Assembly: GCA_947645355.1 (NCBI GenBank) | Contig: CANSCI010000012.1 | Span: forward strand, 1 to 42,253 | Direction: 5' to 3' | Length of the DNA stretch: 42,253 nucleotides | Source: an uncultured Dorea sp. | Lineage (GTDB): Bacteria > Bacillota > Clostridia > Lachnospirales > Lachnospiraceae | Shown: piece by piece, positions 16,384 to 25,517 of the stretch | How positions within the stretch are numbered: the first letter of the stretch is position 1 | Layout of the letters: each line of letters starts with the position of its first letter | The notes under the pieces: model-generated | Databases searched by the model: none | What the model was told of the DNA's origin: nothing | What the model saw: the letters and a program-made list of their open reading frames with translations, nothing else | Made by a program: the position numbers and the translations under genes

Positions 16384-18552
16384 ATGGCAGAGTTAATTTC
16401 GATAATTGTCCCGGTTTATAATTCGGCGTCGTATATCCTGCAATGTGTGGAGTCTGTCCGGGCACAGACCTGTACGCAGTGGGAACTGCTTTTAATTGAC
16501 GACGGGTCGCAGGACGCAGCAGGAAAAATATGCAGCCGGCTGTGCGGGGAGGATCCCAGGATCCGTCTCCTTCGCCGGGAGCATAAAGGGGTATCTGCCG
16601 CAAGGAACGCTGGAATCCAGGAAGCAAAAGGCAAATATCTGTTTTTTCTTGACAGTGATGATGGGATGCACCCTGCCTTGACGGAGACTTTGTACCGGCT
16701 GATGGAGGAGAGCGGGGCGGCCGTGGCGGCAGCAGCCTGCCGCCCGATAGGAGAGGGGGAGTTCCCGGAGTCCTCTGACCGCGGGGAGTATGAAGATAAT
16801 ATAAAAGATAATATTTATTATAAGAATCATGAGGCACTCCATGCATTTATTTGGAATACTTCTGCAGTGTCATTGAAAAGTATAGGGGGGAAAATGATCC
16901 GCCGCGATGCAGTGGGAGCGGTAAGATTCGACGAAAGACTTTCGAACGGTGAAGATACATTATTTATTTATCAGCTGCTGCTGAAAGGCGCGGATGTGGT
17001 TGTTCTGCCCAATGACTGGTATTTTTACCGAAAGCATGAAAAAAGTGTGAGCAATGGGTATTCGGTTCTGTCTATTCAAAGCAGATACAGAGTTTGGCAG
17101 TATATTCGCAAATATGAACTGAAACATAACAGACTGACTAATGCCGTCCAATGTGAAAATATTATACTCAACCGGATCGTAGAATGGTATACGGAAGGCA
17201 GAAGAAAGGGGAACCGCAGTATTACAGAATATGCGGTGCGTCTGGCAAAGGCAGAGAGAAATCTGCCTGTTTTTTCCAGGATAGACTGGTGCGGCAGGCT
17301 GAGGATCTGGCTGATATTGAATTGCAGGCCGTTGTACTGGCTGCTTCATGTCCTCTGGTGCAGGGTAGTTCTGCGGGCCTTTGCAGTGAAACGGAAGCTG
17401 TCTGAGAGATCTGAAAAGGATATAAAAGAGGAGCAGGAAGAGAGCAGGACAGGGATCCTGACCTTTCATTGTGCAGATAATTATGGGGCAATGCTGCAGG
17501 CATACGGCCTGAAAAGCTACTTATGTAAGAACGGGATAAAGGCAGAGATTGTCCGCTATGAGCCCTTTTTTATGACGGGGAGACACTGGTGGATTCCTTA
17601 TTTTCCATCGAAACATATTTTAGGACGTATATGGTATACCGGAGACGGATGGGTACGGAATTTGAGGATCGGGAAGGATTTCCCTGCACGCAGAAGGAAC
17701 ATGAGTTTATTCCGGAATACGTTCCTTGTAGAGAAGAGACAGAGAAAACTATACTTTTTACATCAATTCAAAAGGCTTCCTTATTCCTGTTATATTGCAG
17801 GCAGTGACCAGATCTGGAATCCGGGCATTACCTGCGGGCTTAGAAAGGCGTATTTCGGGGCGTTTAAGAACCGGAACAAGAAACAAGTAGTCGCGTATGC
17901 GGCCAGTCTTGGAGGCGGGGATTTGCCTTCGGAATATAGCAGAGAATTCTCTGAATTGCTAAAATCAGTAGATGTGGTATCTGTCAGGGAAGGGCAGGCT
18001 GTTCCGTATGTGCAAAGCCTGTATGACGGGCCGGTCTCAGTGGTTTTAGATCCGGTGCTGCTGCTTGATAAGAAAGAATGGCAAAGGATAGAGAAGAGGC
18101 CGGACAGAGAAGGATATATCCTTGTCTATCTCACGGAAAAAAGTGATGCGCTGATTGCCTATGTCAAGGAACTGTCAAAGGAAAAGGGACTTTCGATCAT
18201 AGAATTAAGAAGCAACGCAGGCATGACGGACAAAGATTTCGTGATCGATTATACCGCCGGCCCGGCGGAGTTCCTGGGATATATTCATCAGGCAGATTAT
18301 GTGGTGACCAATTCCTTCCATGGTACGGTCTTCAGTATTATTTATGAGAAGACTTTTACGGTGTTTCCGCATAACAGGCTGGGGGCAAGGATCACGAATA
18401 TCCTGCAGGTTCACGGACTTGAGCACAGATTATATGGGACGGACAGCTGGTCAGGCACAGACGCGGCTATTGACTGGGAAGATGTAAGAAAGCGTACAAA
18501 AGAAAATGTGAAGGTATCAGAAGAATTCTTATTGAATCATGTGGGAAAATAA
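16384..18552 (+). CDS. GT2 glycosyltransferase fused to polysaccharide pyruvyltransferase
   Basis: A 722-residue two-domain protein. Residues about 4-330 form a GT2 enzyme: ISIIVPVYNSASYILQCVES, LIDDGSQDAAG, and the metal-binding DSDDGMHP; FDERLSNGEDTLF supplies the ED acceptor-side motif. Residues about 356-722 form a polysaccharide pyruvyltransferase (CsaB/WcaK-type): GILTFHCADNYGAMLQAYGL, YIAGSDQIWNPGI, VSVREGQAV, VLDPVLLL and VTNSFHGTVFSII near the C terminus. The first half would add a sugar and the second a pyruvate group from phosphoenolpyruvate, as a ketal on a sugar of the repeat unit; the fusion suggests that the same residue is added and then pyruvylated. Some members of this C-terminal family may have other roles. 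The join at 330-355 is a charged linker without a frame break. Confidence 0.88.
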   Translation: MAELISIIVPVYNSASYILQCVESVRAQTCTQWELLLIDDGSQDAAGKICSRLCGEDPRIRLLRREHKGVSAARNAGIQEAKGKYLFFLDSDDGMHPALTETLYRLMEESGAAVAAAACRPIGEGEFPESSDRGEYEDNIKDNIYYKNHEALHAFIWNTSAVSLKSIGGKMIRRDAVGAVRFDERLSNGEDTLFIYQLLLKGADVVVLPNDWYFYRKHEKSVSNGYSVLSIQSRYRVWQYIRKYELKHNRLTNAVQCENIILNRIVEWYTEGRRKGNRSITEYAVRLAKAERNLPVFSRIDWCGRLRIWLILNCRPLYWLLHVLWCRVVLRAFAVKRKLSERSEKDIKEEQEESRTGILTFHCADNYGAMLQAYGLKSYLCKNGIKAEIVRYEPFFMTGRHWWIPYFPSKHILGRIWYTGDGWVRNLRIGKDFPARRRNMSLFRNTFLVEKRQRKLYFLHQFKRLPYSCYIAGSDQIWNPGITCGLRKAYFGAFKNRNKKQVVAYAASLGGGDLPSEYSREFSELLKSVDVVSVREGQAVPYVQSLYDGPVSVVLDPVLLLDKKEWQRIEKRPDREGYILVYLTEKSDALIAYVKELSKEKGLSIIELRSNAGMTDKDFVIDYTAGPAEFLGYIHQADYVVTNSFHGTVFSIIYEKTFTVFPHNRLGARITNILQVHGLEHRLYGTDSWSGTDAAIDWEDVRKRTKENVKVSEEFLLNHVGK

Positions 18553-18591
18553 TGTGCAGATAAAAAAGAGAAACGGGTAAGGGGAGATAGC

Positions 18592-19707
18592 ATGAAACAG
18601 TTCCTTAGAAAAGAATTATGCTGTGGGTGCGGTGCATGTGCGGAGGCCTGTCACACGGGAGCGATTCGTATGGTTCCGGATCAGGAGGGCTTCCGATATC
18701 CCCGGATGGACCAGACCCGGTGCACAGATTGCGGGCGGTGTAAAGCAGTGTGTCCGATGCAGGATCAACCTGCCGCGGACAGGGAACGGTCCTATTATGG
18801 GGTTCAGGTGAAAAATGAGGCAGTCCGGGTTTCCAGCACATCGGGAGGAGTTTTTTCTGTGTTGGCGGAATATGTACTCCGGCTTAAGGGGGTCGTATAC
18901 GGGGCAGGGTACGGCCGGAATATGGAGGTTAAGCACCGAAGAGTGACCGAACCAGCGCAGCTTTTTTGGGTGAAAGGGACAAAGTATGTCCAGAGCAATA
19001 TGGAGGGGATCTACAGCAGTGTGGAAAAGGATCTTCTGGAAGGGCGCTGGGTCTTATATTGCGGGACGCCTTGTCAGGCGCATGCGCTTAAATTATTTTT
19101 AGGGAAATCCTATGACCGGCTGCTTCTTGTGGACCTGGTATGTTACGGTGTCCCCTCTCCGCACATATGGGGCAGCTATGTAAAGTATCTGGAGCGCAGG
19201 CATCAGGGAAGAATGACAGATTTTGTGTTTCGGGATAAGAGGAACCGGGATTATGGCCATATGTGTTCCTATGTGATTGGTGATACGGAGTATGTAAAAT
19301 CAATCTATGCCGACCCATATTGTGAATGGTTCTTTGGCAATTATACGCTGCGTCCATCCTGCCATGAATGCAGATATTGTACGGTGGAGAGAGACAGTGA
19401 CTTTACACTTGGGGATTTCTGGGGGATCGAACATGTAAGAACCGATATGGATGATGGGATGGGTATTTCTCTGGTCATCGCTCATTCCGGGAAAGCCGGG
19501 GAGATCTGGGAGAGGATAAAGCAAGATGTTCGTTGGTTTGAATGTGGGAAAAAAGATGTGCTCCAGCCGCGTCTTCTTGCGCCTGTTGCTGCGGCGGGGA
19601 AACGGCGCCTGTTTATGATGCTGTACAGGATCCTGCCTTTTTCTCTGTTTATAAAGAGGACAGAGCGTAAAGCGCTCAGGAGAGATAGTAGGAGAGATAC
19701 AACGTAA
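18592..19707 (+). CDS. FrhB-like iron-sulfur protein linked to pyruvyl transfer
   Basis: A 371-residue protein of the coenzyme F420 hydrogenase/dehydrogenase beta subunit-like family. The N terminus carries two [4Fe-4S] ferredoxin motifs, C10-x2-C13-x2-C16-x3-C20 and C44-x2-C47-x2-C50-x3-C54. The FrhB-like body follows with STSGGVFSVLAEYVL, LYCGTPCQAHALK, LVDLVCYGVPSPHIW and CRYCTVERDSDFTLGDFWG, which adds further conserved cysteines. In anaerobes these proteins are often found next to polysaccharide pyruvyltransferases, as here, but their redox role in glycan synthesis is not established. It probably uses flavin rather than F420 in this organism; that is inference. The stop overlaps the start of the ABC exporter gene (TAATG). 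Confidence 0.85.
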   Translation: MKQFLRKELCCGCGACAEACHTGAIRMVPDQEGFRYPRMDQTRCTDCGRCKAVCPMQDQPAADRERSYYGVQVKNEAVRVSSTSGGVFSVLAEYVLRLKGVVYGAGYGRNMEVKHRRVTEPAQLFWVKGTKYVQSNMEGIYSSVEKDLLEGRWVLYCGTPCQAHALKLFLGKSYDRLLLVDLVCYGVPSPHIWGSYVKYLERRHQGRMTDFVFRDKRNRDYGHMCSYVIGDTEYVKSIYADPYCEWFFGNYTLRPSCHECRYCTVERDSDFTLGDFWGIEHVRTDMDDGMGISLVIAHSGKAGEIWERIKQDVRWFECGKKDVLQPRLLAPVAAAGKRRLFMMLYRILPFSLFIKRTERKALRRDSRRDTT

Positions 19708-21410
19708 TGGAGATGTTTAGATATCTGACAGGAATACTGGAAAAAGAAGAAAAAAAGATCTGGAAGCAATTGGTTGTTTTTAGCTTTATAAGTCCGATCC
19801 TGGATACAGTCTGCTTTTCCGCGATTATTTATATTATCAATACGATTGTCCGTGAAGAGCAGGTCTCGGTGAGAATGACGGTCTTTGCTTTTGCTATGGG
19901 ACTTGTGTCGGTCCTTGCCGGGTTTTTTGAATTGTATAAATGCAAGGTACACAACCGCCTGGAGTTTGACGGAGCACATCTTTTATCAGTTAAGATCTAT
20001 GAACTGTTTATAAAAGAGGACTTAACTTATCATAGACAAAAGAGTGCTATGCAGACATTATCTATGATCCGTGCAGATACGCAGAATTGCATAGAGATCG
20101 TGATCATCGGTATCCGGTTGTGGACGGATCTCCTGACTATAGCCGGCTGTTCTGCCGTATTGATTTACGCTGCGGGGTGGGTCGGTGTGATAAGCTGCAT
20201 TTTACTGCTTATATTTATGGTGGGAATGTATTGCCGGCATCGAACACAGATCCGAGTTTACGGTGAAGAATGCAGAAAGGACTTGATCAGGACGAATGCT
20301 CAGGTCACCGTTGCATATGGCATATTTAAGGAATTGAAGCTTTCGGACAGATCAGAGACTGTATTACACAGATATGAGGAGGTAAGCAGCGAATATGCAC
20401 AGGTGCAGCAACAATTTAAATACAGGAACAGTATCATCGGTATGGTGATGCAAAACTCGGTTATGAGTGTTCTGTTTCTGTTGCTTGCTGTTTTGATGTG
20501 GAGGCAGGGGGAAGAGTTGGTTCGCGTCCTTGCGTCGATGGTGTTTTACATTACAGTTTTTATTCGTATGATACCGCTGGCATATTCTGTCGTTGACGGA
20601 ATGAACAACGTAGAATTCAATAAAAAGTCTTATGAAGTATTGAGGGAGAATCTGGACCGGTATGATGAGATGAAGAAAAGGGAAAAACTTTCCGGCCAGA
20701 GAAGGCAGAAAAAGATTACGTTTCAGAAAGGAATACGGATCCGGGGACTTTCATTTAAATACAATGACCAGGCGGAAATCTTCCAGGATGCCTCGGTCGA
20801 CATTCCGGCCGGCCGTTCGGTTGCTGTGATCGGAGTGTCCGGAGTGGGAAAGACAACATTTCTTGATCTGGTGCTTGGACTTTTGACGCCTCAGTCAGGA
20901 CGTATTCTGTATGATGATTATGATATTGTCTCCCAGACTGATGCAGGGGGAAGCAGCAGGGCAGAATTGGGAGAGGTTGTAAGCTATATTCCCCAGACTG
21001 TGTATCTGAATGGGGAAACGATCCGTAATAATGTGGCGTTTTTCGACAAGGAGGATAAGATTGATGATGAAAGAGTCATTGAATGCCTGAAATGTGCACA
21101 GGTATGGGAGGAAGTTGCCGCGATGCCGGAAGGGATCCATACATTGATCGGAGAAAACGGGACAGCAATCTCCGGAGGGCAGCGTCAGAGGATCGCACTG
21201 GCAAGAGCCTTGTATAAGGAATTCGAACTTCTGGTCATGGATGAGGCGACGGCGGCGCTGGATATGGAAACAGAGAAAGCGGTGATAGATTCGATCCGGG
21301 AGGTCAGAGGTAATAAGACACTGTTGATCGCGACACACCATATGAGCCTGGCGAATGAGTGTGATTCCATATATAAGATTGAAAATCAGAAGCTTGTACA
21401 GGTGAAATAA
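19707..21410 (+). CDS. ABC exporter (fused membrane and ATPase domains)
   Basis: A 567-residue half-transporter of the MsbA/PglK type, expected to work as a homodimer. Residues about 1-330 form six membrane helices and residues about 345-567 the ATPase: Walker A GVSGVGKTT (about 376), Q-loop SYIPQTVYLNGETI, signature ISGGQRQRIALARAL, Walker B LLVMDEATAALD and the H-loop histidine in IATHHMS. No Wzx-like flippase other than PelG lies in the cluster, so this exporter is the best candidate for flipping a lipid-linked oligosaccharide or lipid-linked sugar made by the downstream genes. A peptide or lipid exporter role cannot be excluded. Its start overlaps the preceding stop by one base, so it is translated as part of the same operon. 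Confidence 0.87.
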   Translation: MEMFRYLTGILEKEEKKIWKQLVVFSFISPILDTVCFSAIIYIINTIVREEQVSVRMTVFAFAMGLVSVLAGFFELYKCKVHNRLEFDGAHLLSVKIYELFIKEDLTYHRQKSAMQTLSMIRADTQNCIEIVIIGIRLWTDLLTIAGCSAVLIYAAGWVGVISCILLLIFMVGMYCRHRTQIRVYGEECRKDLIRTNAQVTVAYGIFKELKLSDRSETVLHRYEEVSSEYAQVQQQFKYRNSIIGMVMQNSVMSVLFLLLAVLMWRQGEELVRVLASMVFYITVFIRMIPLAYSVVDGMNNVEFNKKSYEVLRENLDRYDEMKKREKLSGQRRQKKITFQKGIRIRGLSFKYNDQAEIFQDASVDIPAGRSVAVIGVSGVGKTTFLDLVLGLLTPQSGRILYDDYDIVSQTDAGGSSRAELGEVVSYIPQTVYLNGETIRNNVAFFDKEDKIDDERVIECLKCAQVWEEVAAMPEGIHTLIGENGTAISGGQRQRIALARALYKEFELLVMDEATAALDMETEKAVIDSIREVRGNKTLLIATHHMSLANECDSIYKIENQKLVQVK

Positions 21411-21436
21411 GGTTATAAAGGGAGCGGGGACGAAAA

Positions 21437-22063
21437 ATGGGTGTAATGGACAGGATCAAAAAGCGAGAATGGCGTATCTATAAGGCCCAAAGACGCAGAC
21501 GGCTGAAGAATTGTAATTTTTCTATTATATCATCTAATTGCTGCGGGACGCTTATCTACCATGACCTGGGATTGCCGTTTACCTCCCCGACCATCAATCT
21601 GACTATAGAAATGGATGATTTTGTCAAGATGGCAGGCAGTCTGAAATGGTATATGGATCAGAAGCTGATACAGGCTGAGGATCGGGCCCAACATCCGGTG
21701 GGCATGCTCGGGGATGTCAAGGTGCATTTTATACATTATAAGACCTTTGAGGAGGCGGCGTGGAAGTGGGAGGAGAGAAAAACAAGGATCAACTGGGACA
21801 ATTTGTTTGTCATAGGGACAGATAGAGACGGCTGTACTTATGAGACGATCCGGAGCTTTGAACACCTTCCATATAAGAATAAAGTGATTTTTACACATGT
21901 CAGATACCCGGAATTTCCATCGGCATATTATATAAAAGGATTTGAGAGAGAAAAGGAGTTGGGAGTAATCACGTTTTTCAAAAACCAGTTCTTCAAAAGG
22001 AGATATCTGGATGATTTTGATTATGTGAGTTTCCTGAATGGTTCAGATGTTTGTGAAAGATAG
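21437..22063 (+). CDS. DUF1919 family exopolysaccharide-associated protein
   Basis: A 208-residue protein with the DUF1919 pattern: an N-terminal basic helix, then FSIISSNCCGTLIYHDLGLPFTSPTIN, SLKWYMDQKL, HPVGMLGDVKVHFIHY, and FVIGTDRDGCTY with EHLPYKNKVIFTH. Family members sit in capsule and exopolysaccharide loci and may be transferases, but no reaction is established. No membrane segment or signal peptide is visible, so it should act in the cytosol. The gene follows the ABC exporter by 26 bases and overlaps the next gene by 26 bases. Confidence 0.78.
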   Translation: MGVMDRIKKREWRIYKAQRRRRLKNCNFSIISSNCCGTLIYHDLGLPFTSPTINLTIEMDDFVKMAGSLKWYMDQKLIQAEDRAQHPVGMLGDVKVHFIHYKTFEEAAWKWEERKTRINWDNLFVIGTDRDGCTYETIRSFEHLPYKNKVIFTHVRYPEFPSAYYIKGFEREKELGVITFFKNQFFKRRYLDDFDYVSFLNGSDVCER

Positions 22064-23651
22064 AGTTTCAATCGTTACGCCGGTATATAACGGGGAGAAA
22101 TATCTGCCGCCGATGCTGGACTCTGTGCTTGGGCAGACGTATCCGGAGATCGAGATGATCCTGGTAGATGACGGCTCGCAGGACCGGACGGTTCAGGTGG
22201 CGGAAGGATACCGGGAGAAATTTGCCGGCAAAGGTTATGGATATCAGATTGTACAGACCGGGCATAATTGTGCCGCTGCAGCGATCAATCGGGGTCTTCC
22301 CTTTGTGACGGGGGAATACCTGATCTGGCCCGATGGTGATGACAGACTGGAGAAGGATTCCGTAGAGAAAAGAGTGCGGTTTTTAGAACGGCATCCCCGG
22401 TATCAGTGTGTCAGGACGCTGCCTTATTATTTTAAGGAGAATACCGGAGAATTGGCACGGGCGGATGAAAATACAGAGAATTATTCGAAGGAGGAGTTGT
22501 TCTGGGACCTTCTGGAGTATCGGACATATGTGTGCTGCGGATGTTATATGCTGAGAACATCTGCCTTTTTCGAGATCTATCCTAAGCGTCATATACCGGA
22601 ATACCATGTAGGACAGAATTACCAGATGCTGCTTCCGTTTATGTTTCGGCACAGGTGCCCTACAATACCGGAAAAGCTTTATGGAGTATGCGTCAGAGAG
22701 GACAGCCATTCCAGGACAAAGCTGACGCGTGAACAGGAGGAACAAAGAGACCGGGAATATGAAGGTTTGGTAGATGAGATCGCAGAGATCTGTCATATAG
22801 ACGATGAGGAATCCAGAAAGCGGATTGCGTATTGGAAGGCAAGGCGCAGGTATGTTCTTGCTGTAAAATACAAATGCGTCAGGAAGGTTATCGGCGCCTG
22901 TTGTCAGATGTATCGGTGTAAAGGATTAAATATCTGCAGATTACTGAAGGATTTTGTGTGGGCATGCCTGGAAAATACCTGGATAATAACGAAGGTATAT
23001 CCGGTGTATCGGGAATGTATGGCAGGTTTTAGAGAGCGATTCGGGCCGTTTAGAGACGACAGGCCGGTGTGTTCCGTGTATTGTAAGAGAAAGAGGATCT
23101 CTCTGACTTTTGACGATGGATATGGGTATACAGAGGAGATTCTGGAAAAACTGGAGCAATACCAGGTGAAAGCCACATTTTTTCTGCCAGGTGTGTGGAT
23201 TGAGGAGAATCCCAGACTCTGCCGGAAGATATCAGATGCCGGGCATGAAATCGGCAATCACAGTTACAGCCATCATGATATGACAAAATTATCTGAGGCC
23301 GAGGCCTGTGAGGAAATCTGCCGGACGCAGCAGCTTGCCGAGGATGCGTCCGGGAAGAAATGCACACTGTTTCGCCCTCCCTTTGGCACATACAGCAAGG
23401 TTTTAAGCGGGTTGGTGAAGAAACAGGAACTCAAAGCGGTAAAATGGTCGATCAGCAGCTCTGACTGGACCGGAATCAGTGCGGAAGCCATTTGTGACAA
23501 GGTTTTGAATAGTAAAAAACTAAAAAAGGGTGCGATTGTTTTGCTGCACACATCCCGATATCCTACAGTGGAGGCTCTTGATCTGCTTATTCCGGCTTTA
23601 AAAGAAAAGGGCTATCAATTGGTGAGAGTTTCGGATATGTTTTATTTTTGA
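22038..23651 (+). CDS. GT2 glycosyltransferase fused to CE4 polysaccharide deacetylase
   Basis: A 537-residue bifunctional protein. Residues about 7-230 are a GT2 domain: VSIVTPVYNGEKYLPPMLDS, LVDDGSQDRT and the metal-binding PDGDDRLEK. Residues about 350-537 are a NodB/CE4 deacetylase with all key residues: D359-D360 in SLTFDDGYGY, H408-x3-H412 in HSYSHHD, RPPFG, and LLHTS at the C-terminal catalytic histidine. The two activities suggest that an N-acetylated sugar is added and deacetylated by one protein. The linker (about 290-325) has a moderately hydrophobic stretch, so the deacetylase could even be outside the membrane; this is uncertain. It is the only visible intact CE4 domain in the cluster. 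Start could also be the in-frame ATG at 22047; neither has a strong ribosome site and translation is probably coupled to the DUF1919 gene. Confidence 0.87.
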   Translation: MVQMFVKDRVSIVTPVYNGEKYLPPMLDSVLGQTYPEIEMILVDDGSQDRTVQVAEGYREKFAGKGYGYQIVQTGHNCAAAAINRGLPFVTGEYLIWPDGDDRLEKDSVEKRVRFLERHPRYQCVRTLPYYFKENTGELARADENTENYSKEELFWDLLEYRTYVCCGCYMLRTSAFFEIYPKRHIPEYHVGQNYQMLLPFMFRHRCPTIPEKLYGVCVREDSHSRTKLTREQEEQRDREYEGLVDEIAEICHIDDEESRKRIAYWKARRRYVLAVKYKCVRKVIGACCQMYRCKGLNICRLLKDFVWACLENTWIITKVYPVYRECMAGFRERFGPFRDDRPVCSVYCKRKRISLTFDDGYGYTEEILEKLEQYQVKATFFLPGVWIEENPRLCRKISDAGHEIGNHSYSHHDMTKLSEAEACEEICRTQQLAEDASGKKCTLFRPPFGTYSKVLSGLVKKQELKAVKWSISSSDWTGISAEAICDKVLNSKKLKKGAIVLLHTSRYPTVEALDLLIPALKEKGYQLVRVSDMFYF

Positions 23652-23666
23652 TGGGAGAAAGAGAAG

Positions 23667-25505
23667 ATGCTGCAGAAAATCAGAAATAGATGTGGATGGC
23701 TTGTAAACAGTAAATTTGTTAATGTTCATCCGCGTTTTCTTGAACTGTCCGTTGTTTTATTGATTTTGATATGTTCATGGGTTCAGTTTCAATTCAGCTG
23801 TATATATAACAGCGTCACTGAGCTTTTTAAAATTGATATTAAATACATTTTGTTGAACATTATAACAAATTATATTTTGTTCTCAATTATTTTTATAATA
23901 ATAAATGTTCTCTGGCTTTCGTGTTTCATTTTCAGTATATTGACCTTTTTGATATCGGCTGTTAATTATTATACGATTCAGCTTCACGCGTCGCCTTTGA
24001 CAATTTCAGGATTTGGGAATTTTAAGACTGTTTTAAATGTCATAGGAGGATATGATCTGAAGCTATATAAAATTCTTCCTTTATTGACAGTTTTTATTTT
24101 AGAATGTATCCTGAGTTTTTATCTTAAAAGACAAAGACAGAGAAATGCAAAAAACATTAAAAATATTATAATCAGGGATACAGTCTTGTGTGTTGTATCT
24201 GTGGTTTTACTGTTTATCTGCTATTTTATGCCGCATCCATATATGCCAAGGTTGAGGTATTGGTTGTGGACAGCGGCCTATCAGGAGTATGGATATCTGC
24301 CGTGTACGATTGCGTCCGCTTATTATTCATCTCTAGATGCAGTTAAAAAGCCAGATGGTTATTATACCGGCTGTGTTAAAAATGTAGAAATTAAAAGAAA
24401 GGATTCCGCCGATAATGAAACTCCGGACATCATATTGATACTGAATGAATCGTTTTATGACCTGTCTGTTATTACTGATTTAGAGACAGATGTGCCATAT
24501 ATGGAGAATATCTCCGCTATGGAGGATACCATTAAAGGATATGCCGTGAATCCGGCTGGGGGAACGAACCCTTCAGAGTATGAATTGCTGACAAGTAATT
24601 CTATGAAACTTATGCATGGTGAGTATCCTTTTCATCTTTTGGATATGAAGGATGCAAACAGCATTGTAACACATCTGAAACAGATCGGATATTACACGAT
24701 CGGCGCCCATGGATCCGACTCTATTAATTATAACAGGGGAGAGGCATATGAGGCAATGGGGTTTGATGAGATACATTTTAAGGAAGATTTTGCCGACAAG
24801 AAGTATTACGGAAACAGGCAGGTTGCTACAGATGAAAGCTTGTATGAAAATTTGTTGTCATGGTATGGGAAATGCGGGGAAGGGCCGCGCTTTGCTTTTT
24901 TATTGACTATACAGAACCACGGCGGCTGGGAGTTAAACGAGAGGAAGTTGGATACGGTACATGCAGAGAACGATTTTGGCGAGTATGATGATGAGGTTGA
25001 TGAGTATTTATCCTGCATTCGATTGTCAGACCTTGCATTCAAGAAATTTACCGGCCAGCTGAACAATATAGACCGGCATATTATTGTGTGCATGGTGGGA
25101 GATCACGGGCCTCATCTGACAGGTAAGCTTGCCGAAAATCCGGAGTCCGAGCAGACGCTTTTGCTGCGTACAAGTGTGCCGTTTGTAATATGGGCTAATT
25201 ATGATATTGAAGACAGATGTGGCATTGATGGCCGGACGCTCAGTATGAATTATCTTGTGCCTGCGCTTCTGCATACTGCGGGGGTGAGGTTGACGCCGTA
25301 CTATAATTATATGTTGGATTTAAAAGATGAAGTGCCCATATTGACTGCATATTCTGGTTATTATGATAAATCCGGCAACCTGCATGCCTATGATTCTGAT
25401 TGCAAGTATACAGAGAAGGTCAATCGTTATTTGTATTTAGAGTATAACAATCTGCAGGATGACAGAGAACAGAGGTTATTTGCCCCATATTCGCAGGCAG
25501 ATTAG
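23667..25505 (+). CDS. LtaS-like phosphoglycerol transferase (alkaline phosphatase superfamily)
   Basis: A 612-residue protein with about five membrane helices in residues 25-195 and an extracytoplasmic sulfatase-like domain (about 250-560). The metal and nucleophile residues resemble lipoteichoic acid synthase: E261 in LILNESFYDL, the Thr nucleophile T300 in GGTNPSEYELL, and D479-H480 in VGDHGPHL. Such enzymes move sn-glycerol-1-phosphate, usually from phosphatidylglycerol, onto teichoic acid or a polysaccharide. Inside this operon a decorating role on the exported glycan is more likely than bulk lipoteichoic acid synthesis; that is inference. The first 750 bases are distinctly AT-rich compared with neighbouring genes, partly because of membrane-helix codons. 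The gene lies 15 bases after the GT2-CE4 gene behind GGGAGAAAGAG. Confidence 0.86.
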   Translation: MLQKIRNRCGWLVNSKFVNVHPRFLELSVVLLILICSWVQFQFSCIYNSVTELFKIDIKYILLNIITNYILFSIIFIIINVLWLSCFIFSILTFLISAVNYYTIQLHASPLTISGFGNFKTVLNVIGGYDLKLYKILPLLTVFILECILSFYLKRQRQRNAKNIKNIIIRDTVLCVVSVVLLFICYFMPHPYMPRLRYWLWTAAYQEYGYLPCTIASAYYSSLDAVKKPDGYYTGCVKNVEIKRKDSADNETPDIILILNESFYDLSVITDLETDVPYMENISAMEDTIKGYAVNPAGGTNPSEYELLTSNSMKLMHGEYPFHLLDMKDANSIVTHLKQIGYYTIGAHGSDSINYNRGEAYEAMGFDEIHFKEDFADKKYYGNRQVATDESLYENLLSWYGKCGEGPRFAFLLTIQNHGGWELNERKLDTVHAENDFGEYDDEVDEYLSCIRLSDLAFKKFTGQLNNIDRHIIVCMVGDHGPHLTGKLAENPESEQTLLLRTSVPFVIWANYDIEDRCGIDGRTLSMNYLVPALLHTAGVRLTPYYNYMLDLKDEVPILTAYSGYYDKSGNLHAYDSDCKYTEKVNRYLYLEYNNLQDDREQRLFAPYSQAD

Positions 25506-25517
25506 CAGGAGGTATTT

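Noticed and set aside
23667-24420. AT-rich segment as a horizontally acquired island
   Set aside because: It coincides with the membrane-helix part of one gene, where T-rich codons are normal; the rest of that gene and both flanks are closer to the window average.
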